DNA of 64,000 bases from UBA2031 sp037189985 (GTDB lineage: Bacteria > Pseudomonadota > Gammaproteobacteria > Pseudomonadales > Moraxellaceae). This document shows positions 31,880 through 39,912 of this stretch, in pieces; position 1 is the first letter of the stretch, and each line of letters starts with the position of its first letter. The notes under the pieces were generated by a model. That model had not been told where the DNA came from and did not search any database. It saw nothing but the letters and a program-made list of their open reading frames with translations. The position numbers and the translations under genes were made by a program. Location of the stretch: positions 124,001 through 188,000 of the forward strand of contig JBBCJX010000018.1 in NCBI GenBank assembly GCA_037189985.1, given 5' to 3'.

Positions 31880-32371
31880 GTGCTGAGTGGGTCACCACTG
31901 GTTGGCGGAACGGAGATGCATCAATAAAACGCCATTCCGGCTTTCAGGAATGACGTACCTTCGATTGCAGGTGTCTTGGTGCATGCTCTCTAAGAGGGGG
32001 TTTTTGAGGCAATGGTGTCATAGGGGCGCAAGTCGGCAGTGTAAGGTGCTATATGCGCCCTATTGACTAAGCTGCAATGTTCATTGACTATCATTTTCGC
32101 GGGGTATGCTTTTAGCTAGATGCCCATCAAAAAGCCATTCTGTCAGCGTAAGAATGGTATCTGCGGTACCTACTAATCTTTCCTTTTCCCCCTCTACTAA
32201 AATTCTCCCGCCGGTAAGACCGGTATCTGCACGAAATAGAGTGTCTTGAACGGTACTGCCTTGAGCGGTGCTTATTGCGATTGATTTCTGTCGGAGTCAG
32301 GGTGGCAAAGAGGCCTTCTTTGGCTGGTGGGTTCGTGATTTTCTGTTCGTGCCAAATTACAAGGGTATGTC
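31880..32371. other. 492-bp gap with a spaced direct repeat
   Basis: No convincing gene is present on either strand. GTAAGAATGGTATCTGC (32148-32164) recurs as GTAAGACCGGTATCTGC (32214-32230), 66 bp apart with two mismatches. A second short pair, TCTTGAACGGTACT and CCTTGAGCGGTGCT, lies just after. They could be binding sites; iteron-like use is a guess. Confidence 0.4.
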
Positions 32372-32830
32372 GTGATATTCATTAGGGTCAGGTTAAGGGA
32401 AGAGAGCTCCGCTATTAGCCAGCGGGGACTACAAGCAATCCTGTGCATATTTGAGCATCAGATGAAGGTTCTTGCTGATGAAGCTGTATTTTCTATGCAG
32501 CCCGGCCTTCGTGCCAAACGTCGTTCTCGTTATGAGTGGACTCAGCCAATTTCGGATTTTGAGTTCATAGCTATGATTGACTATGAAAGTAAGTATGCTG
32601 ACGCAATTGCTGGCCATATATCCGAGGGGTTAAGGAGTCCGCATATAGATATAGTTTCTGTTTTGAGCTCTCTTAGGTTGTCTGAAATATGTTTTTCCCT
32701 TGGAGACGGAGATATTCAGTTTATGGAAGTTGCTATACGGTATGCCTCTATAGCCGAGTACATGGGGCGGCTGATCTTTCCCTCAGGCTGCTTGGTGACA
32801 AGCAATGATGGGGCAATTTTCAATATTTAA
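32372..32830 (+). CDS. Hypothetical island protein
   Basis: A 152-residue protein from a GTG start at 32372, with AAGGG 6 nt upstream. It is mostly helical and soluble, without signal peptide, metal motif or recognised domain. Segments SDFEFIAMIDYESKYADAIAGHISEGL and SEICFSLGDGDIQFMEVAIRYASIAEYMGRL look like paired helices. Base composition is AT-rich relative to the host. It stands alone between two long gaps. Function not assignable. Confidence 0.5.
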   Translation: MIFIRVRLREESSAISQRGLQAILCIFEHQMKVLADEAVFSMQPGLRAKRRSRYEWTQPISDFEFIAMIDYESKYADAIAGHISEGLRSPHIDIVSVLSSLRLSEICFSLGDGDIQFMEVAIRYASIAEYMGRLIFPSGCLVTSNDGAIFNI

Positions 32831-32949
32831 AACGACAGATCGTTCAGGTAATAAAAAATTAATCGCTAATATATAATTTTTAAGGCTATCGCGGATGCCC
32901 ATCTTGTCGGTGAAGGCTGGCATGATAATTTCTGATTGGAGCACTTGTG

Positions 32950-33123
32950 ATGTGTCAATGCAGTACGCCGAATATTGCCGGTGTCATTTGTGGTTTTGCC
33001 CGAGCCATCCCTGATGGTCGTGCACAGCAGCTTGCCAATGTGTGTGATGCTTTCTCGGAAGAGAGAGATGTTGTTGAAAAGCTGAAATCGCTAGCGATAC
33101 TGGCGCTTATGATTTCGCACTAA
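32950..33123 (+). CDS. Small hypothetical protein (57 residues)
   Basis: The frame MCQCSTPNIAGVICGFARAI continues to VVEKLKSLAILALMISH and stops directly before a strong terminator. GGAG is 9 nt upstream of the ATG. The N-terminus has three cysteines in six to fourteen residues (CQC...C), and the C-terminus is an amphipathic helix. The terminator supports transcription through it; coding status is likely but not certain. Confidence 0.45.
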   Translation: MCQCSTPNIAGVICGFARAIPDGRAQQLANVCDAFSEERDVVEKLKSLAILALMISH

Positions 33124-33138
33124 TCAATTGTCAATAGC

Positions 33139-33174
33139 AAAAGCCCCATGCCCGAAAGGACATGGGGCTTTTTT
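33139..33174 (+). terminator. Intrinsic terminator
   Basis: A 12-bp stem, AAAAGCCCCATG with CATGGGGCTTTT, is followed by a T-run. It separates the 57-residue gene from the next operon. Confidence 0.85.
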
Positions 33175-33192
33175 ATGCCTGAGAGGTATGTC

Positions 33193-33795
33193 ATGAAGTC
33201 GAAAGAAAGCAGTGCAACGAATGAGGTCGGCGAGTTGTTACTCGTCAAGCAAGTGTCCTGTAACAAAATCAGTGGTCGTGCCCAAGGTATGCTGCACTAC
33301 CGCATCCTGCGCGCGGTGGAAACTGGTGCTGTGTATGTGGCCATCACGGGGAATGACTCGGCGGGCTATTTCAGTCGCGAACTCGTGCCAGTGTTGGTGA
33401 TTGAGCAGTGTTTGGCTTCGCTGCTGCGTATCGGAAAACCATTCCCGTCTAGCAAACTCAAGTCGGCCTTCACAGGACGGTCTTCCAACAATGCCAGCTT
33501 CCTTGCGGCCATCCTTCGGAATGAAGGGCTGCTGGCAGCCGTGAAGGACAGTGAGTCTTTGAGTATCGGGAAAGATGACCTGACGACGTGGCATGGCCGG
33601 ATGCAGTCGGCGGAGGGAACTCCGCTGCCGGCTCCGGCAGGGCAGGCCAAGGAGGCGCCACCACCGTCTGAGGCGACTGTTCCCGAGAAGAAGCCCCGGG
33701 GCGGCAAGGCACACAAGGAGAGGGCTGCTGTCACGGATGAGTCCGCTAAAGGTCAGGTGGAGGTGGCTGGTGCTGACCATCAAGACGGAGGCTGA
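33193..33795 (+). CDS. Island protein with basic Pro/Ala-rich tail
   Basis: A 200-residue protein. The first 120 residues form a compact domain (VGELLLVKQVSCNKISGRAQGMLHYRIL, AVYVAITGNDSAGYFSRELVPVLVIEQCL). The rest is a low-complexity Pro/Ala/Lys tail with KPRGGKAHKERAAV, likely DNA-binding or disordered. GAGAGG lies upstream of the ATG at 33193. It overlaps the next gene by 26 bp and is the first of three genes of a type often seen together in integrated elements. Function unknown. Confidence 0.65.
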   Translation: MKSKESSATNEVGELLLVKQVSCNKISGRAQGMLHYRILRAVETGAVYVAITGNDSAGYFSRELVPVLVIEQCLASLLRIGKPFPSSKLKSAFTGRSSNNASFLAAILRNEGLLAAVKDSESLSIGKDDLTTWHGRMQSAEGTPLPAPAGQAKEAPPPSEATVPEKKPRGGKAHKERAAVTDESAKGQVEVAGADHQDGG

Positions 33796-34138
33796 TGTAG
33801 CCAGGATTTCTCACCCCCTCATGCGTCAGGTAGTGGAGGCAAGCCTCTCCCGAATACTGGCAGACCATCCGGGCTTCTATGAACCGGCTGGGCATGGCTG
33901 GTTCATGGTGCTGGAGGACTCTTCTGAGCTGGATGAGACATCCGCACTGCATGGGCAGTTTTCTGTCAGGCAGATCATTCGGGGGCAGGGCTTTGAGTGG
34001 ATGGGGCGTTACGCCGATTTCATCGAGCTGGTGGTTGCCCTGAATGACAGCGAGGCCGTGGCGGTCTACGTCCCGTTGGCGTTGTTGCAGGACGCCGACT
34101 TGATGGCGGTGATAGCTGTTGCTGGAGTGCCTGCATAG
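33770..34138 (+). CDS. Conserved-type island protein, unknown function
   Basis: A 122-residue acidic soluble protein starting at GTG 33770 (VLTIKTEADVARISHP), with GGAGG 6 nt upstream and inside the end of the preceding gene. It is read in another frame from that gene, so translational coupling is likely. Motifs such as SLSRILADHPGFYEPAGHGWFMVLEDSSELDE and YADFIELVVALNDSEAVAVYVP suggest an alpha/beta fold. Alternative ATG at 33737. No function assigned. Confidence 0.6.
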   Translation: MLTIKTEADVARISHPLMRQVVEASLSRILADHPGFYEPAGHGWFMVLEDSSELDETSALHGQFSVRQIIRGQGFEWMGRYADFIELVVALNDSEAVAVYVPLALLQDADLMAVIAVAGVPA

Positions 34139-34200
34139 GGGCTGGCTTTGTCGGCCCCTTCCCAGCCGTTTCCCCTCCTTTCTATCTATGAGCCTGTGTC

Positions 34201-34482
34201 ATGAGTGAAGTGCCAGAACGGTTTTCACTGGGGCAGGTTGTCGCTTCTCCCGCCGCCATGTCCTTACTGCGCACCAACGGCATCTATCCCAACAGTCTGC
34301 TTTCCCGGCATGTCCGTGGTGACTGGGGGGAGACTGATGCTGGTGACATCCATGCCAATGAGATGGCGCTACATCATGGCGGTCGGCTGCTGTCTGTCTA
34401 CGCGGTGGGTGGCGCTGCCGTGTGGGTCATTACCGAAGCTGACCGCAGCGTGACGACGATACTGCTGCCTAGTGACTACTGA
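34201..34482 (+). CDS. Plasmid/island-associated small protein
   Basis: A 93-residue protein of a family recurrent in plasmids and integrated elements. It is recognised by LGQVVASPAAMSLLRTNG, LLSRHVRGDWGETDAGD, NEMALHHGGRLLSVY and VWVITEADRSVTTILLPSDY. Databases give it inconsistent names; the biochemical role is not known. Its place just upstream of the integrase gene is typical of mobile-element backbones. Confidence 0.75.
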   Translation: MSEVPERFSLGQVVASPAAMSLLRTNGIYPNSLLSRHVRGDWGETDAGDIHANEMALHHGGRLLSVYAVGGAAVWVITEADRSVTTILLPSDY

Positions 34483-34809
34483 AACCACCAGAAATGCACC
34501 GGAAGGGGAGTGTCTTGTCTACGGGCTCCTCTTTCGGCGCGTTTTCCTGCCAGCTCTGCCATGCCTCTATGAGTGGCTATCCCCGAAAAGCCCTTATTGA
34601 GACGCGGATACACAAGACCCGACACCTGAATCAGGGAACTTTCCTTGTGCATTCGCACATCTCGGTTTTCCCCGGGAATTTCCCAGTCTTGCCAAAAGCG
34701 TCTTCCGCCAAATTCTTGAACAAAACAATAGGGCGTTTGCTGTCAGTCCATTCCGTCAGGAATGGGGGATGGCAAATGCACTGTCATCCACATTTGTGAG
34801 TAAACAATC
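34483..34809. promoter_or_regulatory. 327-bp leader of the integrase gene
   Basis: No gene is visible here. The inverted repeat CCATTCC-GTCA-GGAATGG (34748-34765) lies about 45 bp before the integrase start and is a candidate operator for the AlpA-like protein or an integrase arm site. No copy of the tRNA-derived att sequence was found in this stretch. Confidence 0.4.
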
Positions 34810-36036
34810 GTGACAATCAATGAATCAAAGCGATTCCGCTTTACCAAGAAGGCCGTCGATGCCATCAAGCCCTATGACGGGAAGGGTGGCTCTCGGGATG
34901 CCGAATATACCGACACAGAGGTTCCCGGACTCAAGTTGTGTGTCACCAAAGCGGGCCGAAAGTCGTTTCTGCTTCGCTATACCATCAACGATAAGAAGCT
35001 TTCGATGAAGCTAGGCGACTACGGTGTCCTCGACGTCGATGAAGCCCGAAAGCGTGCGCAGGAAGCAAGGAGAAAGATTCTGGATGGAATTGATCCCAAG
35101 CCTCTCAAGGTTGCCGTCAATGATGTTCCGAATTTCCGTGAGTTTGTAACGCGAGACTACCTTCCTCACGCCCGCCTTAAAAAAGACTCGTACGATGACG
35201 ATGAATCAAAATTCAGGAACCACCTGAACGACTGGTTCGGCGACATGAAGATGCCAGACATCAATAGCCGGAGTATTCAGGCCTACCTTAGGTACTTGCT
35301 AGAAGATAAAAATCTGGCGCCAGCAACCGTAAATCGCCATCAGTCCCTGCTGTCCGTGATTTTCAAGATGGCGATTCTTTACGAAGTAGTAGAGAAGAAT
35401 CCATGCTCAGGTATTGATATGCAAGAAGAGAACAACACTATCGAGCGTTACCTAAGCTTGGATGAGCTGAAGCGCCTCTTGGCGGCTATGGATGCTGTGG
35501 GCGATGAAGCAGAACAGAATCGAACTGCTGTCAATGTCCTAAAGTTTCTTCTCCTGACGGGAACTCGTCGGGAAGAGGCCCTCAAAGCAAGGTGGAGTGA
35601 AATAAACCTGAAAAAGAGGACGTGGCATCTTCCAGATACAAAAAATGGAAAGCCAAGGACTGTCTCTCTTAGCAAGGAGGCTCATGACCTGTTGTCGGGT
35701 ATCGATCCAGTTGATGGTTGTGAATATGTTTTTGTAAATCCAGAAACAAATAAGCGTCTTGATAATCCTTGGAAGGCGTTCAATCGTCTCAAGGCCAAGG
35801 CCGGGATTGAAAATTTCCGTATTCATGACCTTCGTCACTCCTATGCGTCATTTGCTGTCAATAACAATGTTGACCTATTTCAGGTGTCCAAGCTGCTAGG
35901 GCATCGCAGTATAAAATCCACGCAGAGATATGCCCATCTGGCAGACGAAACGCTGCGAAAGGCGACTGATGTAGTGGGTAGCTATGTAAAAGACGCTAAG
36001 ACAACTATCGACGAAACCAACACGGGGGTGGCTTAA
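34810..36036 (+). CDS. P4-type tyrosine integrase
   Basis: A 408-residue site-specific recombinase that should catalyse insertion at tRNA-Phe. It has the N-terminal arm-binding DUF4102-like domain (GLKLCVTKAGRKSFLLRYTINDKKLSMKLGDYG), a SAM-like core-binding domain (FVTRDYLPHARL) and the catalytic domain. Active-site residues are Arg in TGTRREE (about 252), HDLRH (338-342), His in LLGHRS (about 363) and the nucleophile Tyr in STQRYAH (about 373). All appear intact. It starts with GTG and ends in a terminator loop. Its distance of 8.6 kb from attL is unusual. Confidence 0.95.
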   Translation: MTINESKRFRFTKKAVDAIKPYDGKGGSRDAEYTDTEVPGLKLCVTKAGRKSFLLRYTINDKKLSMKLGDYGVLDVDEARKRAQEARRKILDGIDPKPLKVAVNDVPNFREFVTRDYLPHARLKKDSYDDDESKFRNHLNDWFGDMKMPDINSRSIQAYLRYLLEDKNLAPATVNRHQSLLSVIFKMAILYEVVEKNPCSGIDMQEENNTIERYLSLDELKRLLAAMDAVGDEAEQNRTAVNVLKFLLLTGTRREEALKARWSEINLKKRTWHLPDTKNGKPRTVSLSKEAHDLLSGIDPVDGCEYVFVNPETNKRLDNPWKAFNRLKAKAGIENFRIHDLRHSYASFAVNNNVDLFQVSKLLGHRSIKSTQRYAHLADETLRKATDVVGSYVKDAKTTIDETNTGVA

Positions 36037-36052
36037 GCCACCCCTTTTTTTT
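36025..36052 (+). terminator. Integrase terminator
   Basis: GGGGTGGC-TTAA-GCCACCCC followed by eight T. The integrase stop codon lies in the loop. Confidence 0.92.
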
Positions 36053-36066
36053 GCCTAGGAAAAATT

Positions 36067-38193
36067 ATGGAAAAGAATATTACGTTGAACCCCGATGAAT
36101 TCATAAGCGACCATATTTCTGATGTGTCGGCGGGTCTAACCCTAATAAACGCAGGTACGGGAACCGGCAAGACAACATTTGTTCTTGATCACCTCGCAAA
36201 AAGGCCTGGAAGGCTTGTGCTTATGGTGGTTCCTCTGGTGGCGCAGATAACACAGCTCTCTGCAATTTACAGAGGAAGGGATGATATTGCGTTTATATCA
36301 GGAGCAAGAAGGGAGAATTTCGGCGACCTATCTGGGAAAAATGTCGTGTGCACATACGACATGCTTCTTGCTGTACGTAGAGGCCTCAGAAAAGACAGTG
36401 AAGGATATCTTCTTGTGGTAGACGAGGTTCATAAGCTGTACTCGGCAGGTAGTTACAGAAGTAAGGCAATTAGGCCGATTTTGGCGGCCATAAAAGGCCG
36501 AAATAAATTTTCCGGCTGTCTTATGCTCACTGCTACGTACACGCAACATATGGCTAGGTTGGCTGATTGGATTCCGGATACCGAATATATTGTAACGAAG
36601 ACGGGAGACCTGCCTAGGTCGCTTACGGTCATGGCATATATGGAGCCATCACCAGAAAACTGGCTAGCTAGCGTTCTTTCTCGCTTAGTGAAGCGTCCAG
36701 TTCTTGGTGGTAGATGCCAAGGTGTTGTTCTTGTTCGTTTGAATAACTGTGATCGTATAGATGCTTCGGCAATGTTGATTGAGAATTATGGCTACAAGTG
36801 TATGAAGGTCATGCGGTCAGTTTCTGGAAGAAGTGGTGTAAAAGAAATGCTGGAGGCACAAGCTATCCCTCCTGATGTTGATGTGGTTCTAACTACTTCG
36901 ATTCTTGATGAAGCAATAAATTTCAATAATAAGGAAGGTGATGTTGATTCGGTTCATATTGTTGATGGATCAGTTCATCCAGAAGAAATTGTTCAGTTCT
37001 TGGGGAGACTAAGAAAAATAAGTCCGCCAGCTTTCATTCATTTGAATAAGGACAATAAATTTATCCAGCCGCTGGATGGATTTGAAAATAATAAGCTGGG
37101 TGGTTCAGCTTGGCTGAGGTACGAATATACGCGACAAATTGCTAGTTGCTGTAAAACTATTATTCAGCTAACAAGGAAGCTTGATCCAGAGTCTGATATT
37201 GAAAAATTTTCGTGTGATCAAAATTTAACTATGCGAAGGCATGTTGGAGTTGATCTTGTTGATGTTGAATCTGATGGCGATAATGTTAAGTGTTTCATAA
37301 ATATCCCGGCCATTCTGTCAGCTGCTTATAGGGCTGACTTGAGCTCATCGTATGATTCCTATGACATGCTCTGTATGCGTCTTAAAGGGCTATTGCCGTC
37401 AATTTCAATTTCTCTTGATGTCATTAAAGAAAGTGTTGATATGAAGAATATGATGGATGGCTTTAAGAAAATTAGAGAAGAAAAATACCGGAATACTGTT
37501 TCGAGTATTATGGATGGAATTAATGAAATTTACATGCGGTCAGATTGTAGGTCGTTGAAGGAGTATGCAGAACATCTAGAATCGTCTGATGATAAGACCC
37601 ATCATGAGAATGGCCTTATTTTTTCTGGCGGTGAGAGAGGAAAGGTTTTTCAAGCTGCGATTAAGTTGGCCCAAGTTCTGGTTGAGCCTGATGACATAAA
37701 GGAGGTTCTTTCGGATAGGAAGAACTACGAAGTCATTAAGAGAGATGATGGGTTTTCCGACGAGGTGGAGGCCAGGATTAGCGAAGCGCTCAAAATCCAC
37801 TGCTTGAGCCGTGGGAATCATTTCGCGCTTGGTATTAAGCTATCGCCAGAAGACTGCGAAGGGATATGCAGGCGAGGTTTTCTGAAGGCAAAAAAAAGAT
37901 TCCCGGCTATATGGGATGCTATTAGTGATCGCCGTAATCTCTGCCGGACGTTTATGCTGAACAAGAATGGCAAGTTGGTGGTTAACAAGACCAAGGCAAT
38001 CTCCCTGATTGCCTCAATCGCCACCTGCGATGACAAAAACTCGCATAAGCCAGAAAAGCGCTATCTCTTGGTTCATGGTCTGCGTCCTATGGGGCTACGT
38101 TTCCACCGGCTTGAGCCGCTCAAGCCAGAGGAGTTGCGTGACCTCCATGCGTCATGTCTGGATCTTGAAACTGAGTTTGCTGACGTAGCCTGA
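36067..38193 (+). CDS. SF2 helicase-like replication protein
   Basis: A 708-residue protein with superfamily 2 helicase motifs in the first 320 residues. Walker A is AGTGTGKTT (29-37), Walker B is DEVH (about 119), motif III is TATYT (about 155) and motif VI-like QFLGRLRK is near 310. The remaining 390 residues are unlike common helicases and may bind an origin. The arrangement resembles origin-binding helicases of viruses, phages and some plasmids, but I cannot prove homology. TAGGA precedes the ATG and the gene sits 30 bp after the integrase. It is AT-rich. It could drive replication of the excised element. Confidence 0.65.
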   Translation: MEKNITLNPDEFISDHISDVSAGLTLINAGTGTGKTTFVLDHLAKRPGRLVLMVVPLVAQITQLSAIYRGRDDIAFISGARRENFGDLSGKNVVCTYDMLLAVRRGLRKDSEGYLLVVDEVHKLYSAGSYRSKAIRPILAAIKGRNKFSGCLMLTATYTQHMARLADWIPDTEYIVTKTGDLPRSLTVMAYMEPSPENWLASVLSRLVKRPVLGGRCQGVVLVRLNNCDRIDASAMLIENYGYKCMKVMRSVSGRSGVKEMLEAQAIPPDVDVVLTTSILDEAINFNNKEGDVDSVHIVDGSVHPEEIVQFLGRLRKISPPAFIHLNKDNKFIQPLDGFENNKLGGSAWLRYEYTRQIASCCKTIIQLTRKLDPESDIEKFSCDQNLTMRRHVGVDLVDVESDGDNVKCFINIPAILSAAYRADLSSSYDSYDMLCMRLKGLLPSISISLDVIKESVDMKNMMDGFKKIREEKYRNTVSSIMDGINEIYMRSDCRSLKEYAEHLESSDDKTHHENGLIFSGGERGKVFQAAIKLAQVLVEPDDIKEVLSDRKNYEVIKRDDGFSDEVEARISEALKIHCLSRGNHFALGIKLSPEDCEGICRRGFLKAKKRFPAIWDAISDRRNLCRTFMLNKNGKLVVNKTKAISLIASIATCDDKNSHKPEKRYLLVHGLRPMGLRFHRLEPLKPEELRDLHASCLDLETEFADVA

Positions 38194-38196
38194 CCC

Positions 38197-38230
38197 ATAG
38201 CCCCCAACCTTTGCAGAGGTTGGGGGCTAT
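38197..38230 (+). terminator. Intrinsic terminator after helicase gene
   Basis: A 14-bp stem, ATAGCCCCCAACCT with AGGTTGGGGGCTAT, encloses a 6-nt loop and is followed by a weak T-rich tail. Confidence 0.8.
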
Positions 38231-38320
38231 TTCTATGTTGATAGCGCGTAGTCAGTGCTATGGGCCTTGGAGCGTGCTACCTAGGCCATGCTGGGGTAGG
38301 GGCCTTTTTTTTAGCTGGGG

Positions 38321-38412
38321 TATCCGCGCTTATATCTAGGGAGGGGTACATTTCTTCACGAATTTGCTTAATGCAGGCTTTATCTGGGGTTTAAGCGTCG
38401 AATACTGCGCTC
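38321..38412. repeat. Flanking repeat, copy A (left of the defence-like operon)
   Basis: The segment shares a 17-bp exact block (38339-38355 = 42656-42672) and a 24-bp exact block (38382-38405 = 42698-42721) with a segment right of the operon, at the same spacing, with similar sequence between. The rest of the 38231-38769 gap has no supported gene; an AGAGCT-TTT-AGCTCT hairpin lies at 38723-38737. Confidence 0.8.
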
Positions 38413-38769
38413 TTGCGGCGGCCTTTCTGATGGCCGTCAGGCGCACCAGCTCGGCTATCTGGGTTTATATCGGGCGAGGAGTCCATTTCTTCAGAAGATT
38501 GTTTTGCGTGCTTTTCCAAGGCTTAGGTGCTGAATTAGCTTGGTTCATGCTGGTTTTTCTAGCGGCCATCTGTCGATCCGCCTAGCATATGCGCAATGAT
38601 GAAGGTAGGCCTTGATGCTCTCTTTGATGGGCGGCTGAGAGTTGGGCTAGGCCTATATTTTGGATAAATAGTGAGTCCCTGATAAAAAAAGGGGCTTCAT
38701 TTTGACTGACATTATTCTACAAAGAGCTTTTAGCTCTGGTGGAATACAAACAAATCAGGAATGGAATGC

Positions 38770-39912
38770 ATGGCTGCTTCGGCTGACAGTGAAATTCTCT
38801 CTCTTAGTACGCGAGTTTCTGAGGAGCTTCTGGGTGTTGAGGAAGAGCCTGAAGAGCAGGGGCTTATAATCGAGAAGCCATTTGATCCAGATCTAATCAA
38901 AGTTACTACTGAAAAGAAAACTATTGATCTGATTGTGAGGCGTATAAGGCACTCTGAAATTGATCTTGCTCCTGAGTTTCAACGAAGGGCACGACTTTGG
39001 CATCCCCATAGAAAGAGTCAGCTTATTGAGTCGCTTCTGCTCAAAATTCCTTTGCCTGTTTTTTATGTTGCGGCAGATAAGGAAGATAATTGGGCTGTTG
39101 TAGATGGCTTGCAGAGAATAACTACTATCTATGACTTCATTGACGGCCAATTTCCATTGGCGGGATTGGAATATCTGAAGCCCTTGGAGGGCCAGACATT
39201 TGGTGTCTTGGATAGATCGCTAAAAAGAAGAATTGAGGAGACGGAGCTCGTGATTAATGTGATCCAGCCCGGCACTCCCGAAGAAGTAATGATAAATATC
39301 TTCAAGCGAATAAATACGGGCGGGATACCGCTTAATGGTCAGGAGGTTCGGAATGCCTTGCACAAGGGGCCTGTCCGTGAGTTTCTACAGAGGCTTGCGG
39401 GATCAATGTCTTTTAGTCTTGCAACAGACGGCAGTATTAAAGATGAGCGAATGGATGGCCAGGAAATGGCTCTTAGGTTTTTAGCATTCAAAATTTCTGG
39501 ATGGCAAAATTATAAGGTCAATAATTTAGATGCCTTTTTGAATGATGCAATGGCTTTAGTTAATTCGATGTCTGACTCAGACAGAGATGCTCTCGAATAT
39601 AGCTTCAATAGAGCTATGCGCGCTGCGCACGGCATTTTTGGGAAGTCCGCATTCAGAAAGGTTAGGCCTGATCGGAGGAGTCCAATTAGTAAGCCGCTTT
39701 TTGAGGCGTGGAGCGTAAACTTGGCAAGGTGTAGTGATAAAGAGATCGATATTCTTGTCGACAAAAAAGATGAGGTTGTTGAAGAGCTAAATGATGCATT
39801 GAGCTTTGATGCTGACTTTGCAATTTCTGTTTCATATTCAACGGGTGTTCCTAAAAGGGTTCACAAGCGATTTGATGAAATTGAAGAGATAATATTGAGA
39901 ATGCTTTCATGA
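38770..39912 (+). CDS. DUF262 (GmrS/ParB-like) protein
   Basis: A 380-residue protein with an N-terminal DUF262 domain, the ParB-like nucleotide-binding fold also found in the restriction system GmrSD. Diagnostic parts are the strand-helix EIDLAPEFQRRARLWHPHRKSQLIESLLLKIPLPVFYV and DGLQRITTIYDFI (D112-R116, the DGQQR motif with Leu for the first Gln). INTGGIPLNGQEVRNAL also matches. No HNH (DUF1524) domain follows, so nuclease activity is not evident. The start at 38770 fits AGGA 9 nt upstream; 38761 would touch it. The end overlaps the next gene by ATGA. First gene of a three-gene operon, AT-rich. Confidence 0.88.
   Translation: MAASADSEILSLSTRVSEELLGVEEEPEEQGLIIEKPFDPDLIKVTTEKKTIDLIVRRIRHSEIDLAPEFQRRARLWHPHRKSQLIESLLLKIPLPVFYVAADKEDNWAVVDGLQRITTIYDFIDGQFPLAGLEYLKPLEGQTFGVLDRSLKRRIEETELVINVIQPGTPEEVMINIFKRINTGGIPLNGQEVRNALHKGPVREFLQRLAGSMSFSLATDGSIKDERMDGQEMALRFLAFKISGWQNYKVNNLDAFLNDAMALVNSMSDSDRDALEYSFNRAMRAAHGIFGKSAFRKVRPDRRSPISKPLFEAWSVNLARCSDKEIDILVDKKDEVVEELNDALSFDADFAISVSYSTGVPKRVHKRFDEIEEIILRMLS

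Noticed and set aside
38364..38585. 73-residue plus-strand frame
   Set aside because: It overlaps the flanking direct repeat, whose other copy lies in a different unrelated frame context; no ribosome-binding site.
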